NCBI GenBank assembly: GCA_017416885.1
Contig: JAFQAM010000183.1
Coordinates: 1 to 11,455, forward strand
Source of the DNA: Clostridia bacterium
GTDB taxonomy: Bacteria; Bacillota; Clostridia; Oscillospirales; CAG-272
Reading direction: 5' to 3'
Length of the DNA stretch: 11,455 nucleotides
A program made the translations under genes and the position numbers. The notes under the pieces were generated by a model. That model was not told the DNA's origin. It worked only from the letters and a program-made list of their open reading frames with translations, and did not search any database. Below are positions 1 to 7,060 of the stretch, piece after piece (positions within the stretch are counted from its first letter, which is position 1; every line of letters begins with the position of its first letter).

Positions 1-1732
1 AATAAATGTAATCCATCGGTTTAATTGTCCCGCCGGTCATAATAATCTTATACGCCTCGGCGATAAGACCGATATGTCTTGATTTTACATCAAAGATTGC
101 TTGAGGTACTCCGTATTCCCTCTCGCCGTTTTCGTTTATTTTGCCCTCTATGCTTTCGCAAAGAGCATATCCTGAATACCCCTCGTCAAGGGTATAATAG
201 GTGTACTTATAGAGCTTTCCGTCGTTCATTTCAACATCAAGCTGATAGATGATATTTTCCTCTGTTTTTGCGTTTTGTAGCTCCTCGCCTGTCAGCTTAG
301 TAAATCTTGATGGCATTGGATAGTACAAAAGCAATGTATATAGGTTGGAAAATTGGTTTGTGGTATATGCTTCGGTAGCACTTAAATTGTCGATAAACTC
401 ATATTTACCGCTGCGTGATTTGGCTGTAAGCTGACCGTTTGGGCTAATGGTAATCTCAAATTCCTCGTTAAAGTCCTTTGTTCTTATTCTGATTACCTTA
501 ACGCCTGATGCTCCGATATCCGGCTCAGGTCTTAAATATTCGCTGAAGCCTGCAAATACCGAGTTGGTGGCTGCCCAATCAAGCATTGTCTGGTTATCGT
601 TCTTTAAGAAGTATAATTGCTCTGAGGGAACCTCAACTATTGTAACCTCGGCGTGATAGCCTGACATTACATAGTGAACGCATACTTCCTCGCCGTCAAC
701 CTCTTTTTTGAACTCCTTGCTGATATAAATAGCGGGGATATAATTTGTGTCGCTTGGCTCCTTTACTGTGCCATATACTAAATATTGCTCCTGGTTTTTG
801 CCAAGGCCGTATTTTTCAAGCGTTGCTTCGTCGGGATCTAATGCAACCACTCTGTCGCCTGCAAAGCTGATATAAAGCTGACCGAATACGCCTAAAACAT
901 AATCGTTGCTTGCGATTATCTTTTGAGGGAATACCTCGGGATAGGTAAATCTAAAGGTTGCCGAGGTAGATGTGCCGATTAATTGTCTATCCTGCTCAAG
1001 CATAATAATTTCCTTGGAGCTTCCCCCTGCTTGAGTAGTTAATAAAATGATGAACTGATTTATATCAAGTCCTGCCTCTGATGCGTTTTTATACTTTGTA
1101 TAAATGGCAGGTGAGATATAATCGCAAATTCCCTTTAAAATTGCATTATCAACAAACGGTGCGTTGATAAGGTACACATGGTCTCTTCCCTCTACCGATA
1201 CATAATAGCTTTGGGCAGATGACATAACCTTGTTGCCGATAAATAGCTTATATTCCTTGGTTTCATCTCCGTCCTTATATGTAACCGTTACCTTTGCATT
1301 ACATAAAAGCTCGGTTGCTCCGTACTGCGCCATTTCGGCGCTTGTTACATTTCTGATAACCGTGCCGTCCATTGGAACCTTTGGTTCCTTGGCAAATACG
1401 GAAAGATAAGCATATACGGCTCTATCGTAGGTCACTCTTTCGTGGTCCTTAATTACCATTGAGATTTTGCCGTTATCGTCCTTTTGCTGAATAAAGCTAT
1501 ATTCGCCTGTACTGTTTTCAACCTTGATTGCAAGGAGATTTTCGTCAGCGATTGGCTTATACAGCGACACATTGACGCCGTTTGTGTATTCGCCATCTAA
1601 AATTTCAGGCGGTTCTCTTTTGCTGTCCTCCTCCTTTAAAAGAGGCGCAACCGCGAAAATAAATACTAAAAGCAGACAGAGGAAAACGCCGCCTAACACG
1701 CTCAGTGTTATATAATCCTTTTTCCTTATCAT
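1..1732 (-). CDS. DUF4340 domain protein, 3' end beyond window
   Basis: The reading frame is open from the ATG at 1732 to the left edge (577 codons visible, stop outside). The start MIRKKDYITL is followed by one hydrophobic segment (residues about 8-29) and then a long soluble region with many beta-type stretches, such as the YYVSVEGRDHVYLI segment. This is the layout of membrane-anchored DUF4340 proteins, which usually sit last in operons with a GldA/GldF/GldG-type ABC transporter. That is exactly the position here. The ATG overlaps the stop of the upstream gldG-like gene by 4 bp (ATGA), and an AGGAGA ribosome site lies about 9 bp upstream inside that gene, so translational coupling is expected. 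The single anchor with a large outside domain suggests an extracytoplasmic part of the transporter complex. Substrate unknown. The family call rests on topology, context and general resemblance; a profile search was not possible. Confidence 0.82.
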   Translation of the reverse strand, partial: MIRKKDYITLSVLGGVFLCLLLVFIFAVAPLLKEEDSKREPPEILDGEYTNGVNVSLYKPIADENLLAIKVENSTGEYSFIQQKDDNGKISMVIKDHERVTYDRAVYAYLSVFAKEPKVPMDGTVIRNVTSAEMAQYGATELLCNAKVTVTYKDGDETKEYKLFIGNKVMSSAQSYYVSVEGRDHVYLINAPFVDNAILKGICDYISPAIYTKYKNASEAGLDINQFIILLTTQAGGSSKEIIMLEQDRQLIGTSTSATFRFTYPEVFPQKIIASNDYVLGVFGQLYISFAGDRVVALDPDEATLEKYGLGKNQEQYLVYGTVKEPSDTNYIPAIYISKEFKKEVDGEEVCVHYVMSGYHAEVTIVEVPSEQLYFLKNDNQTMLDWAATNSVFAGFSEYLRPEPDIGASGVKVIRIRTKDFNEEFEITISPNGQLTAKSRSGKYEFIDNLSATEAYTTNQFSNLYTLLLYYPMPSRFTKLTGEELQNAKTEENIIYQLDVEMNDGKLYKYTYYTLDEGYSGYALCESIEGKINENGEREYGVPQAIFDVKSRHIGLIAEAYKIIMTGGTIKPMDYIY

Positions 1733-3267
1733 CTGCGCTTTCTCCTGAATATCAATACTCCGCCAACTGCTATTGCAATTACAGGCATTACTACTGAAAG
1801 TAATACCGTTGCGGTTTTTGCTTGACTTTCTGTAATATCAAGGTCGTAGTTTGCAAATGCCTTATAGTCGATTTCAACCGTTGTTTGCGCTGAGGTCATT
1901 GAGTGTACGAGTGATAAGATAATATCACTGTTTGGATATGCCTGATTTTGTAACGCTTCATTTGAGGCAAAGCCGTTTGATGGGCAATATACAAGATATG
2001 AATATCTGTCGCTATTTCCCTTGCCCTTTAAAATTGAGGACACGCTCATTACAAAATGGTTGCCGTTTACATCCTTATATTTTCCGCTGTTTGCGGTCTG
2101 GAAAAGAGGTAATGTATAAATGTAGCTGTCACCCTCATACGCGCCGCTATCGCTCATAAACTTTTCGTTTATTGTAACTGAGGTTGCGTTTGTAAAGAAG
2201 GGCTTGGCGCTTGTTGCGTTTGATAAATATGAAAGATATGATTTTGCAGCATTATTTGATGAAATTTCGCCGCGGAATGAAAATTTATCGCCGATAATGT
2301 TTGATTTTTCATCTGTTACCTTACCGCCCACATTTGTTGTTACGCCGCATCTTGATTCAAGGAAGGAAAGAAGCCTTGGCGTGTTATCGTTAAAGTCGGG
2401 ATTTGTAAATATCATAACACTGCCCTGATTTCCCATATAGGAATCAAGCTTATTTATTATTGTAGCGGACAAATCAAACTCGGGCTCATTAATTACTATC
2501 ATTCTTGCGTCCTTTGGTATTTCCGCATTATCAAGGTCGATTTCCTCCACCTTGAAGCCACAATAGTAGAACAGATTAATAAGCTCAATAGGCGCTTGGT
2601 TTTCTCCGCTCTTTTGGTAAAGCTTTTCGCCGTGTCCTGTTAAGAAATAAACCGCAGGCGCTTCATCAAGGGTTAAGCTTAAAATTGCGGAAGCGAATAC
2701 CTTTTCGCCGTTATACGCATAAAGTGAGGAGTCGCTTGATGAGAAGCCGTAGAAGGAACGGGCTGCATACACCTTAAAGTGTGTGCCGTAGGAAATTTCG
2801 CCCTTTTCATCTACTGTTCTTCTTGCAATAATTACAGGATTTTCAATGCTGTTCAAAAATCTGTCAATCTCTGTGAATTTTGTTTTGAAGAAATCCGGCT
2901 CCTTGGCTGTATCGTGGTAGGAAATGATTATATTATCGTATTCCTTTGCGATTTGCGTTGCGGTTGCGTACACATAGGATAGCGCATCTCCGCTTGAAAG
3001 ATTTGAGAAATTATTTTTTGCATAGTCCTCGGAGCATGTAAAGATTACCTCAACATCCACATCCATATTCGCGCCCTTTAATGTTTCCTTCAGCGCGTCG
3101 GAAATGGTATAAATCTGCTCGTCGGTCATATCTAAATACCAATCGAATTTATCCCCTAAAACTGTGATAATTGCATTAAGCATAATTACGCAAGCGATTA
3201 CAAGCGCAATTATCGACACATTAATGGCGTTTTTTCTTGCTCGGGGAGTTTTAAATATCTTATCCAT
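1729..3267 (-). CDS. GldG-family ABC transporter auxiliary membrane protein
   Basis: 512-aa protein. A longer frame begins at 3300, but the ATG at 3267 is preferred: it has a strong AAGGGGGG ribosome site 5-6 bp upstream, whereas the upstream ATG lies inside the permease gene. One membrane segment near residues 15-37 is followed by the family-like WYLDMTDEQIYTISD stretch (about 43-57). Next come an extracytoplasmic region with the VYFLTGHGEKLY motif typical of the GldG/ABC_transp_aux domain, and a second membrane segment near 487-506 ending in RRKRR. Two anchors flanking a large outside domain is the expected GldG topology. In Bacteroidetes GldG works with GldA and GldF in gliding; in clostridia these operons have no established function and gliding should not be assumed. 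It starts 10 bp after the permease stop and overlaps the DUF4340 start by 4 bp. Confidence 0.88.
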   Translation of the reverse strand: MDKIFKTPRARKNAINVSIIALVIACVIMLNAIITVLGDKFDWYLDMTDEQIYTISDALKETLKGANMDVDVEVIFTCSEDYAKNNFSNLSSGDALSYVYATATQIAKEYDNIIISYHDTAKEPDFFKTKFTEIDRFLNSIENPVIIARRTVDEKGEISYGTHFKVYAARSFYGFSSSDSSLYAYNGEKVFASAILSLTLDEAPAVYFLTGHGEKLYQKSGENQAPIELINLFYYCGFKVEEIDLDNAEIPKDARMIVINEPEFDLSATIINKLDSYMGNQGSVMIFTNPDFNDNTPRLLSFLESRCGVTTNVGGKVTDEKSNIIGDKFSFRGEISSNNAAKSYLSYLSNATSAKPFFTNATSVTINEKFMSDSGAYEGDSYIYTLPLFQTANSGKYKDVNGNHFVMSVSSILKGKGNSDRYSYLVYCPSNGFASNEALQNQAYPNSDIILSLVHSMTSAQTTVEIDYKAFANYDLDITESQAKTATVLLSVVMPVIAIAVGGVLIFRRKRR

Positions 3268-3277
3268 ATTGCCCCCC

Positions 3278-4006
3278 TTAGTTATATCTGCGCGCTTCAA
3301 ACACGCGTGTAGTTAAAAATACGAATATGCCTGCTACTGAAATATAGTAAAGCAATGCTGAAATATCAAACATACCGTAGGTGAAGCTTTGGTATCTTGA
3401 ATAGAGCGAGAACCAATCAAGCACTACTCTTACGCTTTCGTTCTCAATCAAGGAATTAAATGAGCCGATAAGCAAAAATGCAAGCAATACTACAATTGTG
3501 AGTACAATTGATGCAAACTGATTTTCAGTAAGCGAGGAAATGAAAATTCCAACAGCAATAAAGCAAGCGCCGATTAACATCATTGCAAGCATATTGCCAA
3601 TCATAAGCGCTACATTAGGTCCGTAGCCGTTTACAACATCAACCACCGCATAATCAAATAACGGAATAAAGAAAATCAATGTTGAAATTAAGTAAATACC
3701 AAGCATTGTAAGCGCAGATAAGTATTTACCGAGCACCATTTGCCAAGAGGAAATTGGCGCGGTCATTAAAAGCTGCTCTGTTTTCAGCTTTTTCTCCTCT
3801 GAGAAGCTTTTCATTGTAAGGATTGGTAAAAATACTACCATTCCGTAAACGATTATTGAAAAGTATCCGCTTAGCTCTGAGGTTGAATTTAATAATGTGG
3901 ATATAGAAAAGATAAATGCGGAAAGGCAAATAGCAACCGCTAAAAATATGTAGCCTGTCCAGGTTGTAAAATATCCACGCATTTCTCGTTTATAAATTGC
4001 TAACAT
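3278..4006 (-). CDS. ABC-2 type permease (GldF-like)
   Basis: 242-aa integral membrane protein with about six hydrophobic segments (near residues 16-38, 50-66, 98-116, 134-155, 163-181 and 216-235). After the second segment comes a cytoplasmic stretch, TMKSFSEEKKLKTEQLLMTA, matching the conserved coupling region of ABC-2 permeases (F.EEK..gT.E.LL.t.P), which contacts the ATPase. The length is typical for a GldF/ABC2_membrane_3 half-transporter that would dimerise. The start is supported by TAGGGGG, which includes the stop codon of the upstream ATPase gene and lies about 4-5 bp before the ATG; the two genes are 8 bp apart. It should form the channel of the exporter driven by the ATPase at 4015-4956. 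Substrate not deducible. Confidence 0.9.
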   Translation of the reverse strand: MLAIYKREMRGYFTTWTGYIFLAVAICLSAFIFSISTLLNSTSELSGYFSIIVYGMVVFLPILTMKSFSEEKKLKTEQLLMTAPISSWQMVLGKYLSALTMLGIYLISTLIFFIPLFDYAVVDVVNGYGPNVALMIGNMLAMMLIGACFIAVGIFISSLTENQFASIVLTIVVLLAFLLIGSFNSLIENESVRVVLDWFSLYSRYQSFTYGMFDISALLYYISVAGIFVFLTTRVFEARRYN

Positions 4007-4014
4007 ATATCCCC

Positions 4015-4956
4015 CTATCTCCTTTTGTCGCTATCAATGAGCTTAACGAATACATCCTCAAGCTCGCCCTCGGTATTTTCAAGTCCCATAATAGGGAAAT
4101 TCTTTTTGGCTAATGCGTTGAACATTGGCTTTCTTATATCAATGCCGTTTTTAGACTCAACAAGAAATGTAAAGGAATCTCCTTCCTTTATGCCGCTTTC
4201 GGTGATTTTTGTAACACCCGGCAAGGAGTTAAGAATACTATATACTTCCTTTTGAGGTCCTGAAACCTTAACCTTGATTTTGGTTGACTGTCCTAAGGAG
4301 CCTAAAAGGTTAGATGCTTTTTCGTCGGCAATAATTCTGCCCTGGTTGATAATCAAAATTCGCGTGCAAACCGCCTGTACCTCGTTAAGCAGATGCGAGG
4401 ACAAAATAACAGTATGGCTTTTACCTAAAATTCTTATAAGATTTCTGATTTCAATTATCTGCTGCGGATCAAGACCGACGGTAGGCTCATCAAGAATAAT
4501 GATTTTCGGGTTACCTATAATCGCAGAGGCAATGCCTACTCTTTGCTTGTAGCCCTTGGATAGATTTCTTATAAGCCTGTCCTTGACATCGTTGATTTTT
4601 ACTGTGCTTATAACCTCGTTTAAGTGCTTTTCCTTGTTTAAGTCGCAGCATTTCAGCTCGTAAACAAAGCAAAGAAACTCGTAAACGGTCATATCGGTAT
4701 AAAGCGGCGGTGTTTCGGGCAAGAAGCCGATATTTCTTTTAGCCTCGATTGGCTTTTCCATAATATCAATGCCGTCAATCAGCACCTTTCCCATTGTAGG
4801 AGAAAGATAGCCCGTTAAAATATTCATTGTTGTTGTCTTTCCTGCTCCGTTAGGGCCTAAAAAGCCAACTATTTCCCCTTGCTTAATAGAAAAGGAAACA
4901 TCATCAACGGCGTATGTGTCGCCGTATTTTTTTATTAGGTTTTGTACTTCGATCAT
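4015..4956 (-). CDS. ABC transporter ATP-binding protein (GldA/CcmA-like)
   Basis: 313-aa cytoplasmic ATPase, first gene of the operon. Visible motifs in order: Walker A GPNGAGKTT (34-42); the Q-loop region, which reads GFLPETPPLYTDMT (77-90) with Glu instead of Gln, common in GldA/NatA-type ATPases; ABC signature LSKGYKQR (132-139), a variant of LSGGQ; Walker B IIILDEP (152-158) with catalytic Glu157; D-loop GLDP (161-164); switch His188 in SSHLL. A C-terminal extension of about 90 residues after the ATPase core is usual for this subfamily. It energises the permease encoded immediately downstream. The ribosome site AAAGGGAG lies 5 bp before the ATG, within the end of a heptad repeat. The leader from the predicted promoter at 5120-5148 is about 155 nt. 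Confidence 0.95.
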   Translation of the reverse strand: MIEVQNLIKKYGDTYAVDDVSFSIKQGEIVGFLGPNGAGKTTTMNILTGYLSPTMGKVLIDGIDIMEKPIEAKRNIGFLPETPPLYTDMTVYEFLCFVYELKCCDLNKEKHLNEVISTVKINDVKDRLIRNLSKGYKQRVGIASAIIGNPKIIILDEPTVGLDPQQIIEIRNLIRILGKSHTVILSSHLLNEVQAVCTRILIINQGRIIADEKASNLLGSLGQSTKIKVKVSGPQKEVYSILNSLPGVTKITESGIKEGDSFTFLVESKNGIDIRKPMFNALAKKNFPIMGLENTEGELEDVFVKLIDSDKRR

Positions 4957-4961
4957 AAAAA

Positions 4962-5020
4962 CTCCCTTTGGTCGTTTTATAGCAGTTAGCCGATAGCCGT
5001 CAGCAGTTAGCGAGATTTGA
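4962..5020 (-). repeat. Heptad-rich dispersed repeat, copy A
   Basis: On the minus strand this reads TCGC, then heptads TAACTGC, TGACGGC, TATCGGC, TAACTGC, then a short linker and CCAAAGGGAG. The heptad pattern (roughly TRRCGGC) and terminal purine-rich box match copies B and C (plus strand) and D and E (minus strand) elsewhere in the window. Here the terminal AAAGGGAG is the ribosome-binding site of the ABC ATPase gene. Confidence 0.75.
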
Positions 5021-5119
5021 TTTACAAATGCTTTTACAATTAAATCCTTTGCTTATGTTTTCGCTATTTGATGATTGGTTATTGCTATTTACCGCTTAAA
5101 GCATATTTTCACATTTTCA

Positions 5120-5148
5120 AGTATAGCATATATTATAAAATAAATCAA
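5120..5148 (-). promoter_or_regulatory. Sigma-A promoter of the ABC operon
   Basis: Read on the minus strand: -35 TTGATT (5148-5143), a 17-bp spacer, then -10 TATACT (5125-5120) preceded by TGC, an extended -10. The predicted start is near 5112, giving a leader of about 155 nt that runs through repeat copy A before the ATPase ATG at 4956. Spacing and both boxes fit the housekeeping consensus well; no experimental support. Confidence 0.72.
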
Positions 5149-5180
5149 TAATATATTTTATAAAGGAATAAATTTTCAGG

Positions 5181-5262
5181 TTTTCGTCACAATTTCTACG
5201 CAACAAAAACTAATTTCGCTATCGGCTTACGGCTGACAGCTATGCGACTGTAAGGAGCAAAA
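5181..5262 (+). repeat. Leader duplication unit 1 with heptad repeat copy B
   Basis: It begins with TTTTCGTCACAATTT, then a short spacer, AAACTAATTTCGCT, heptads TATCGGC, TTACGGC, TGACAGC, and ends with TATGCGACTGTAAGGAGCA. The same ordered parts recur directly downstream in 5263-5402, so this is an upstream, shortened copy of the leader of the 5406 gene. It carries an AAGGAG box but no coding start follows, so the box appears unused. It lacks the promoter found in the spacer of unit 2. Confidence 0.72.
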
Positions 5263-5268
5263 TTTTCG

Positions 5269-5284
5269 TCACAATTTTTTGTGA
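5269..5284. promoter_or_regulatory. Inverted repeat just upstream of the -35 box
   Basis: TCACAA, four T, TTGTGA: a perfect 6-bp dyad ending 5 bp before the -35 of the promoter at 5290. The position suits an operator or activator site. Unit 1 of the duplicated leader retains the left arm but not the right arm. Function is inferred only. Confidence 0.35.
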
Positions 5285-5289
5285 TACGG

Positions 5290-5318
5290 TTGACTAAATA
5301 CACATACTATGATAAAAT
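5290..5318 (+). promoter_or_regulatory. Sigma-A promoter of the ADP-ribosylglycohydrolase gene
   Basis: -35 TTGACT (5290-5295), 17-bp spacer, -10 TAAAAT (5313-5318) preceded by TGA, an extended -10. The predicted start is near 5325, with a leader of about 80 nt made largely of heptad repeat copy C. It is divergent from the ABC operon promoter. Confidence 0.75.
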
Positions 5319-5405
5319 ATTTTTGTTATCGCGAGCGATAAACTAATTTCGCTGACTGCCGACGGCTGACGGCTGACGGCTATGCGACCGAAGGGAGCAA
5401 AAAAA

Positions 5406-6749
5406 ATGAAACCAACAAGAAATTACGAAGGCAACGCGTGGTGGGAATTCTACTGTGACGACATAATGACCGAATATCGCCAATCCTATGAGGAGGGGCT
5501 TGATATTGAGGATTTAAAGCCTGTTTTTGAAGCTGTATCAAAAATGAAAAGAAGTGAGCATAAGGAAGAAATTTGCGATGTTCTTTTTAATATGATATGC
5601 GAAGCGAAAACAAGAGAGGACTTTAAATACACCGAGCCATCAGATTATGACGAAATTCAGAAATTAACTAAAAAATATCCAATTAAAAAGGTTCGTTTAT
5701 CAAAGAAAGCGCTTGAAAAAAAGATACAGGGCGCGTGGTTTGGTAGAATTTGCGGCTGTATGCTGGGCAAGCCGATTGAGTGTCTTTGGAAGGAGGATAT
5801 TTGGAAAATCCTTAAATCCTCAGACAATTTCCCTCTGAACAGATATATAAAAACAACCGATATTAAAGAGGATATGAAGCATATCGGTTGGGTTTTGAAT
5901 AGACCGTTTATTGATAAGATTGATGGATTTGCTCCATTCGATGACGACACTAACTATATGGTTATGGGATATGAGATTATTAAGCGCTACGGCAGAGACT
6001 TTACACCCTGGCATGTAGGTCACGCGTGGCAAATGCTTCAGCCTAAGGAATCATACTGTACCGCTGAAAGACGCGCGTTTATTAATCTTACAAACCGTTT
6101 TACTCCGCCTCACACAGCTACATATAAGAATGTATTCAGAGAGTGGATTGGCGCGCAAATAAGAGGCGACTATTTTGGATATATCAATCCGCAAAACCCA
6201 AAAACTGCCGCGAAAATGGCATTTAACGACGCTTCAATTTCACATATTAAAAACGGTATTTACGGTGAAATGTGGGCGTCAGGTATGATTGCTCTTGCAT
6301 TCTCAACCGATAATATGGTAGATATCATTAAGGGCGGTCTTGCTGAAATTCCTTACACATCAAGGCTTTATGAAAGAGTTAATGCTGTAATTGATTGGTA
6401 CAATGAAGGTCTTACAAGCGAGGAATGCTTTAATAAAATTTACGAGGAATGGAACGACCATATTAGCCACGACTGGTGTCATACAATTTCCAACGCCATG
6501 ATAGTTGCCGCTTCGCTTCTCTATGGCGAGGGCGATTATTCAAAAACAATTTGTATGGCAGTTCAAGCCGGCTTTGATACTGACTGTAACGGCGCAACTG
6601 TCGGCTCAATCTTAGGTATCACAAACACCATTGACGGCATCGACAAAAAGTGGACAGAGCCATTTAATGATACTCTTGAAACAACACTCTTCGGCTATGA
6701 TAAGGTTAGCATTACCGATATGGCGAAGAAAACAATAGAACATTTATAA
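5406..6749 (+). CDS. ADP-ribosylglycohydrolase family protein with N-terminal extension
   Basis: 447-aa protein. The frame could begin at 5382, but that ATG lies inside the repeat; the ATG at 5406 has AAGGGAG 8-9 bp upstream and is chosen. Residues 1-105 form a charged N-terminal extension (WWEFY near 12-16). The ADP-ribosylglycohydrolase (ARH/DraG-like, PF03747) domain starts at IQGAWFGRICGCMLGKPIE (107-125). Metal-site signatures are visible: DDDT (179-182) and GFDTDCNGATVG (389-400), which in this fold bind two magnesium ions. Enzymes of the family remove ADP-ribose from protein side chains or hydrolyse related nucleosides and ADP-ribose derivatives; the substrate here cannot be named. No signal peptide is seen, so it is cytoplasmic. 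No ADP-ribosyltransferase partner is nearby. It is a single-gene unit between its own promoter and a terminator. Confidence 0.88.
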   Translation: MKPTRNYEGNAWWEFYCDDIMTEYRQSYEEGLDIEDLKPVFEAVSKMKRSEHKEEICDVLFNMICEAKTREDFKYTEPSDYDEIQKLTKKYPIKKVRLSKKALEKKIQGAWFGRICGCMLGKPIECLWKEDIWKILKSSDNFPLNRYIKTTDIKEDMKHIGWVLNRPFIDKIDGFAPFDDDTNYMVMGYEIIKRYGRDFTPWHVGHAWQMLQPKESYCTAERRAFINLTNRFTPPHTATYKNVFREWIGAQIRGDYFGYINPQNPKTAAKMAFNDASISHIKNGIYGEMWASGMIALAFSTDNMVDIIKGGLAEIPYTSRLYERVNAVIDWYNEGLTSEECFNKIYEEWNDHISHDWCHTISNAMIVAASLLYGEGDYSKTICMAVQAGFDTDCNGATVGSILGITNTIDGIDKKWTEPFNDTLETTLFGYDKVSITDMAKKTIEHL

Positions 6750-6750
6750 A

Positions 6751-6779
6751 AAAACCAACGAGCAATCGTTGGTTTTTTT
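6751..6779 (+). terminator. Rho-independent terminator after the ADP-ribosylglycohydrolase gene
   Basis: An 11-bp perfect stem, AAAACCAACGA with TCGTTGGTTTT, encloses a GCAA tetraloop (GNRA type); seven T end the element. It starts just after the stop codon. The same hairpin, base for base, ends the next gene at 8153-8181. Confidence 0.92.
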
Positions 6780-6867
6780 ATAAATGTCAAATGTTAGCTG
6801 TTAGCCGCCAGCGAGATATGCTCCTTTCAGCCGCCAGCCGTTAGCCGCCAGCAGTTAGCGAGGTTGG
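6780..6867 (-). repeat. Heptad-rich dispersed repeat, copy D
   Basis: On the minus strand: TCGC TAACTGC TGGCGGC TAACGGC TGGCGGC, then TGAAAGGAGCATATCTCGC, then further heptads up to the terminator. It aligns with copy E (8182-8276) almost throughout, and the alignment continues into the preceding terminator, so terminator plus repeat form one duplicated block of about 115-120 bp. Confidence 0.8.
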
Positions 6868-6890
6868 AACTTACGAAATACGCATACACC

Positions 6891-6917
6891 GTAGGGGATG
6901 GCGTCCTCGACATCCCG
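6891..6917. repeat. GGCGTCCTCGAC hairpin element, copy 1
   Basis: GTAGGGGAT, GGCGTCCTCGAC, ATCCCG. Arms GGGAT and ATCCC pair, and GTC/GAC pair inside around a CTC loop with GGC bulged. A second copy at 10790-10816 keeps the 12-nt core and changes three arm base pairs on both sides, preserving pairing. Confidence 0.65.
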
Positions 6918-6920
6918 AAA

Positions 6921-6953
6921 ATAATGGGTAATGAATAATGAATAGTGAATAGG
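6921..6953. repeat. Degenerate tandem repeat of AATGAATA type
   Basis: A run of 7-8-bp units of the form TAATGGGT, AATGAATA, ATGAATAG, TGAATAGG. It is non-coding. A GCGAC-TTT-GTCGC mini-hairpin follows at 6955-6967. From there to the promoter at 7061 the gap shows only a further GTAGGGGATAGGGG stretch and AT-rich palindromes. Confidence 0.45.
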
Positions 6954-7022
6954 TGCGACTTTGTCGCGGTAGGGGATAGGGGCTCGCTATGCTTACAGCG
7001 GGAAGTTTGGAAATAAATCTAA

Positions 7023-7056
7023 AATTTTTGGAAAATATTTTTCAAAAATTGCAATA
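7023..7056. promoter_or_regulatory. Possible operator palindromes upstream of the HTH-ATPase-STAS gene
   Basis: AATTTTTG (7023-7030) and CAAAAATT (7043-7050) form an 8-bp inverted repeat; ATTGCAAT (7049-7056) is a perfect palindrome. They abut the -35 box at 7061. The downstream gene begins with a winged-helix-like domain, so self-binding is plausible. The sequence is very AT-rich, so chance palindromes are possible. Confidence 0.35.
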
Positions 7057-7060
7057 ATTA

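Larger units (their letters stand above)
5263..5402 (+). repeat. Leader duplication unit 2 with heptad repeat copy C
   Basis: It starts with the same 15-mer as unit 1 (TTTTCGTCACAATTT at 5263-5277). A spacer then holds the promoter, followed by AAACTAATTTCGCT, heptads including three consecutive TGACGGC-type units, and TATGCGACCGAAGGGAGCA. The final AAGGGAG is the ribosome site for the ATG at 5406, so this repeat forms the functional leader of the ADP-ribosylglycohydrolase gene. Confidence 0.75.

Noticed and set aside
447..656. Plus-strand open frame of 69 codons opposite the DUF4340 gene
   Set aside because: Antisense to a long, well-supported coding frame; no ribosome site or family resemblance. 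The same reasoning applies to 1524-1715, 1932-2159, 2204-2428, 2779-2982, 4025-4255, 4274-4552, 9121-9318 and 9533-9763 opposite their genes.
3268..3300. Upstream ATG at 3300 as start of the GldG-like gene
   Set aside because: It would overlap the permease end; the AAGGGGGG site is correctly placed only for the ATG at 3267.
5382..5405. Upstream ATG as start of the ADP-ribosylglycohydrolase
   Set aside because: This ATG belongs to the conserved TATGCGACCG part of the repeat, and the ribosome site lies after it, so 5406 is the better start.
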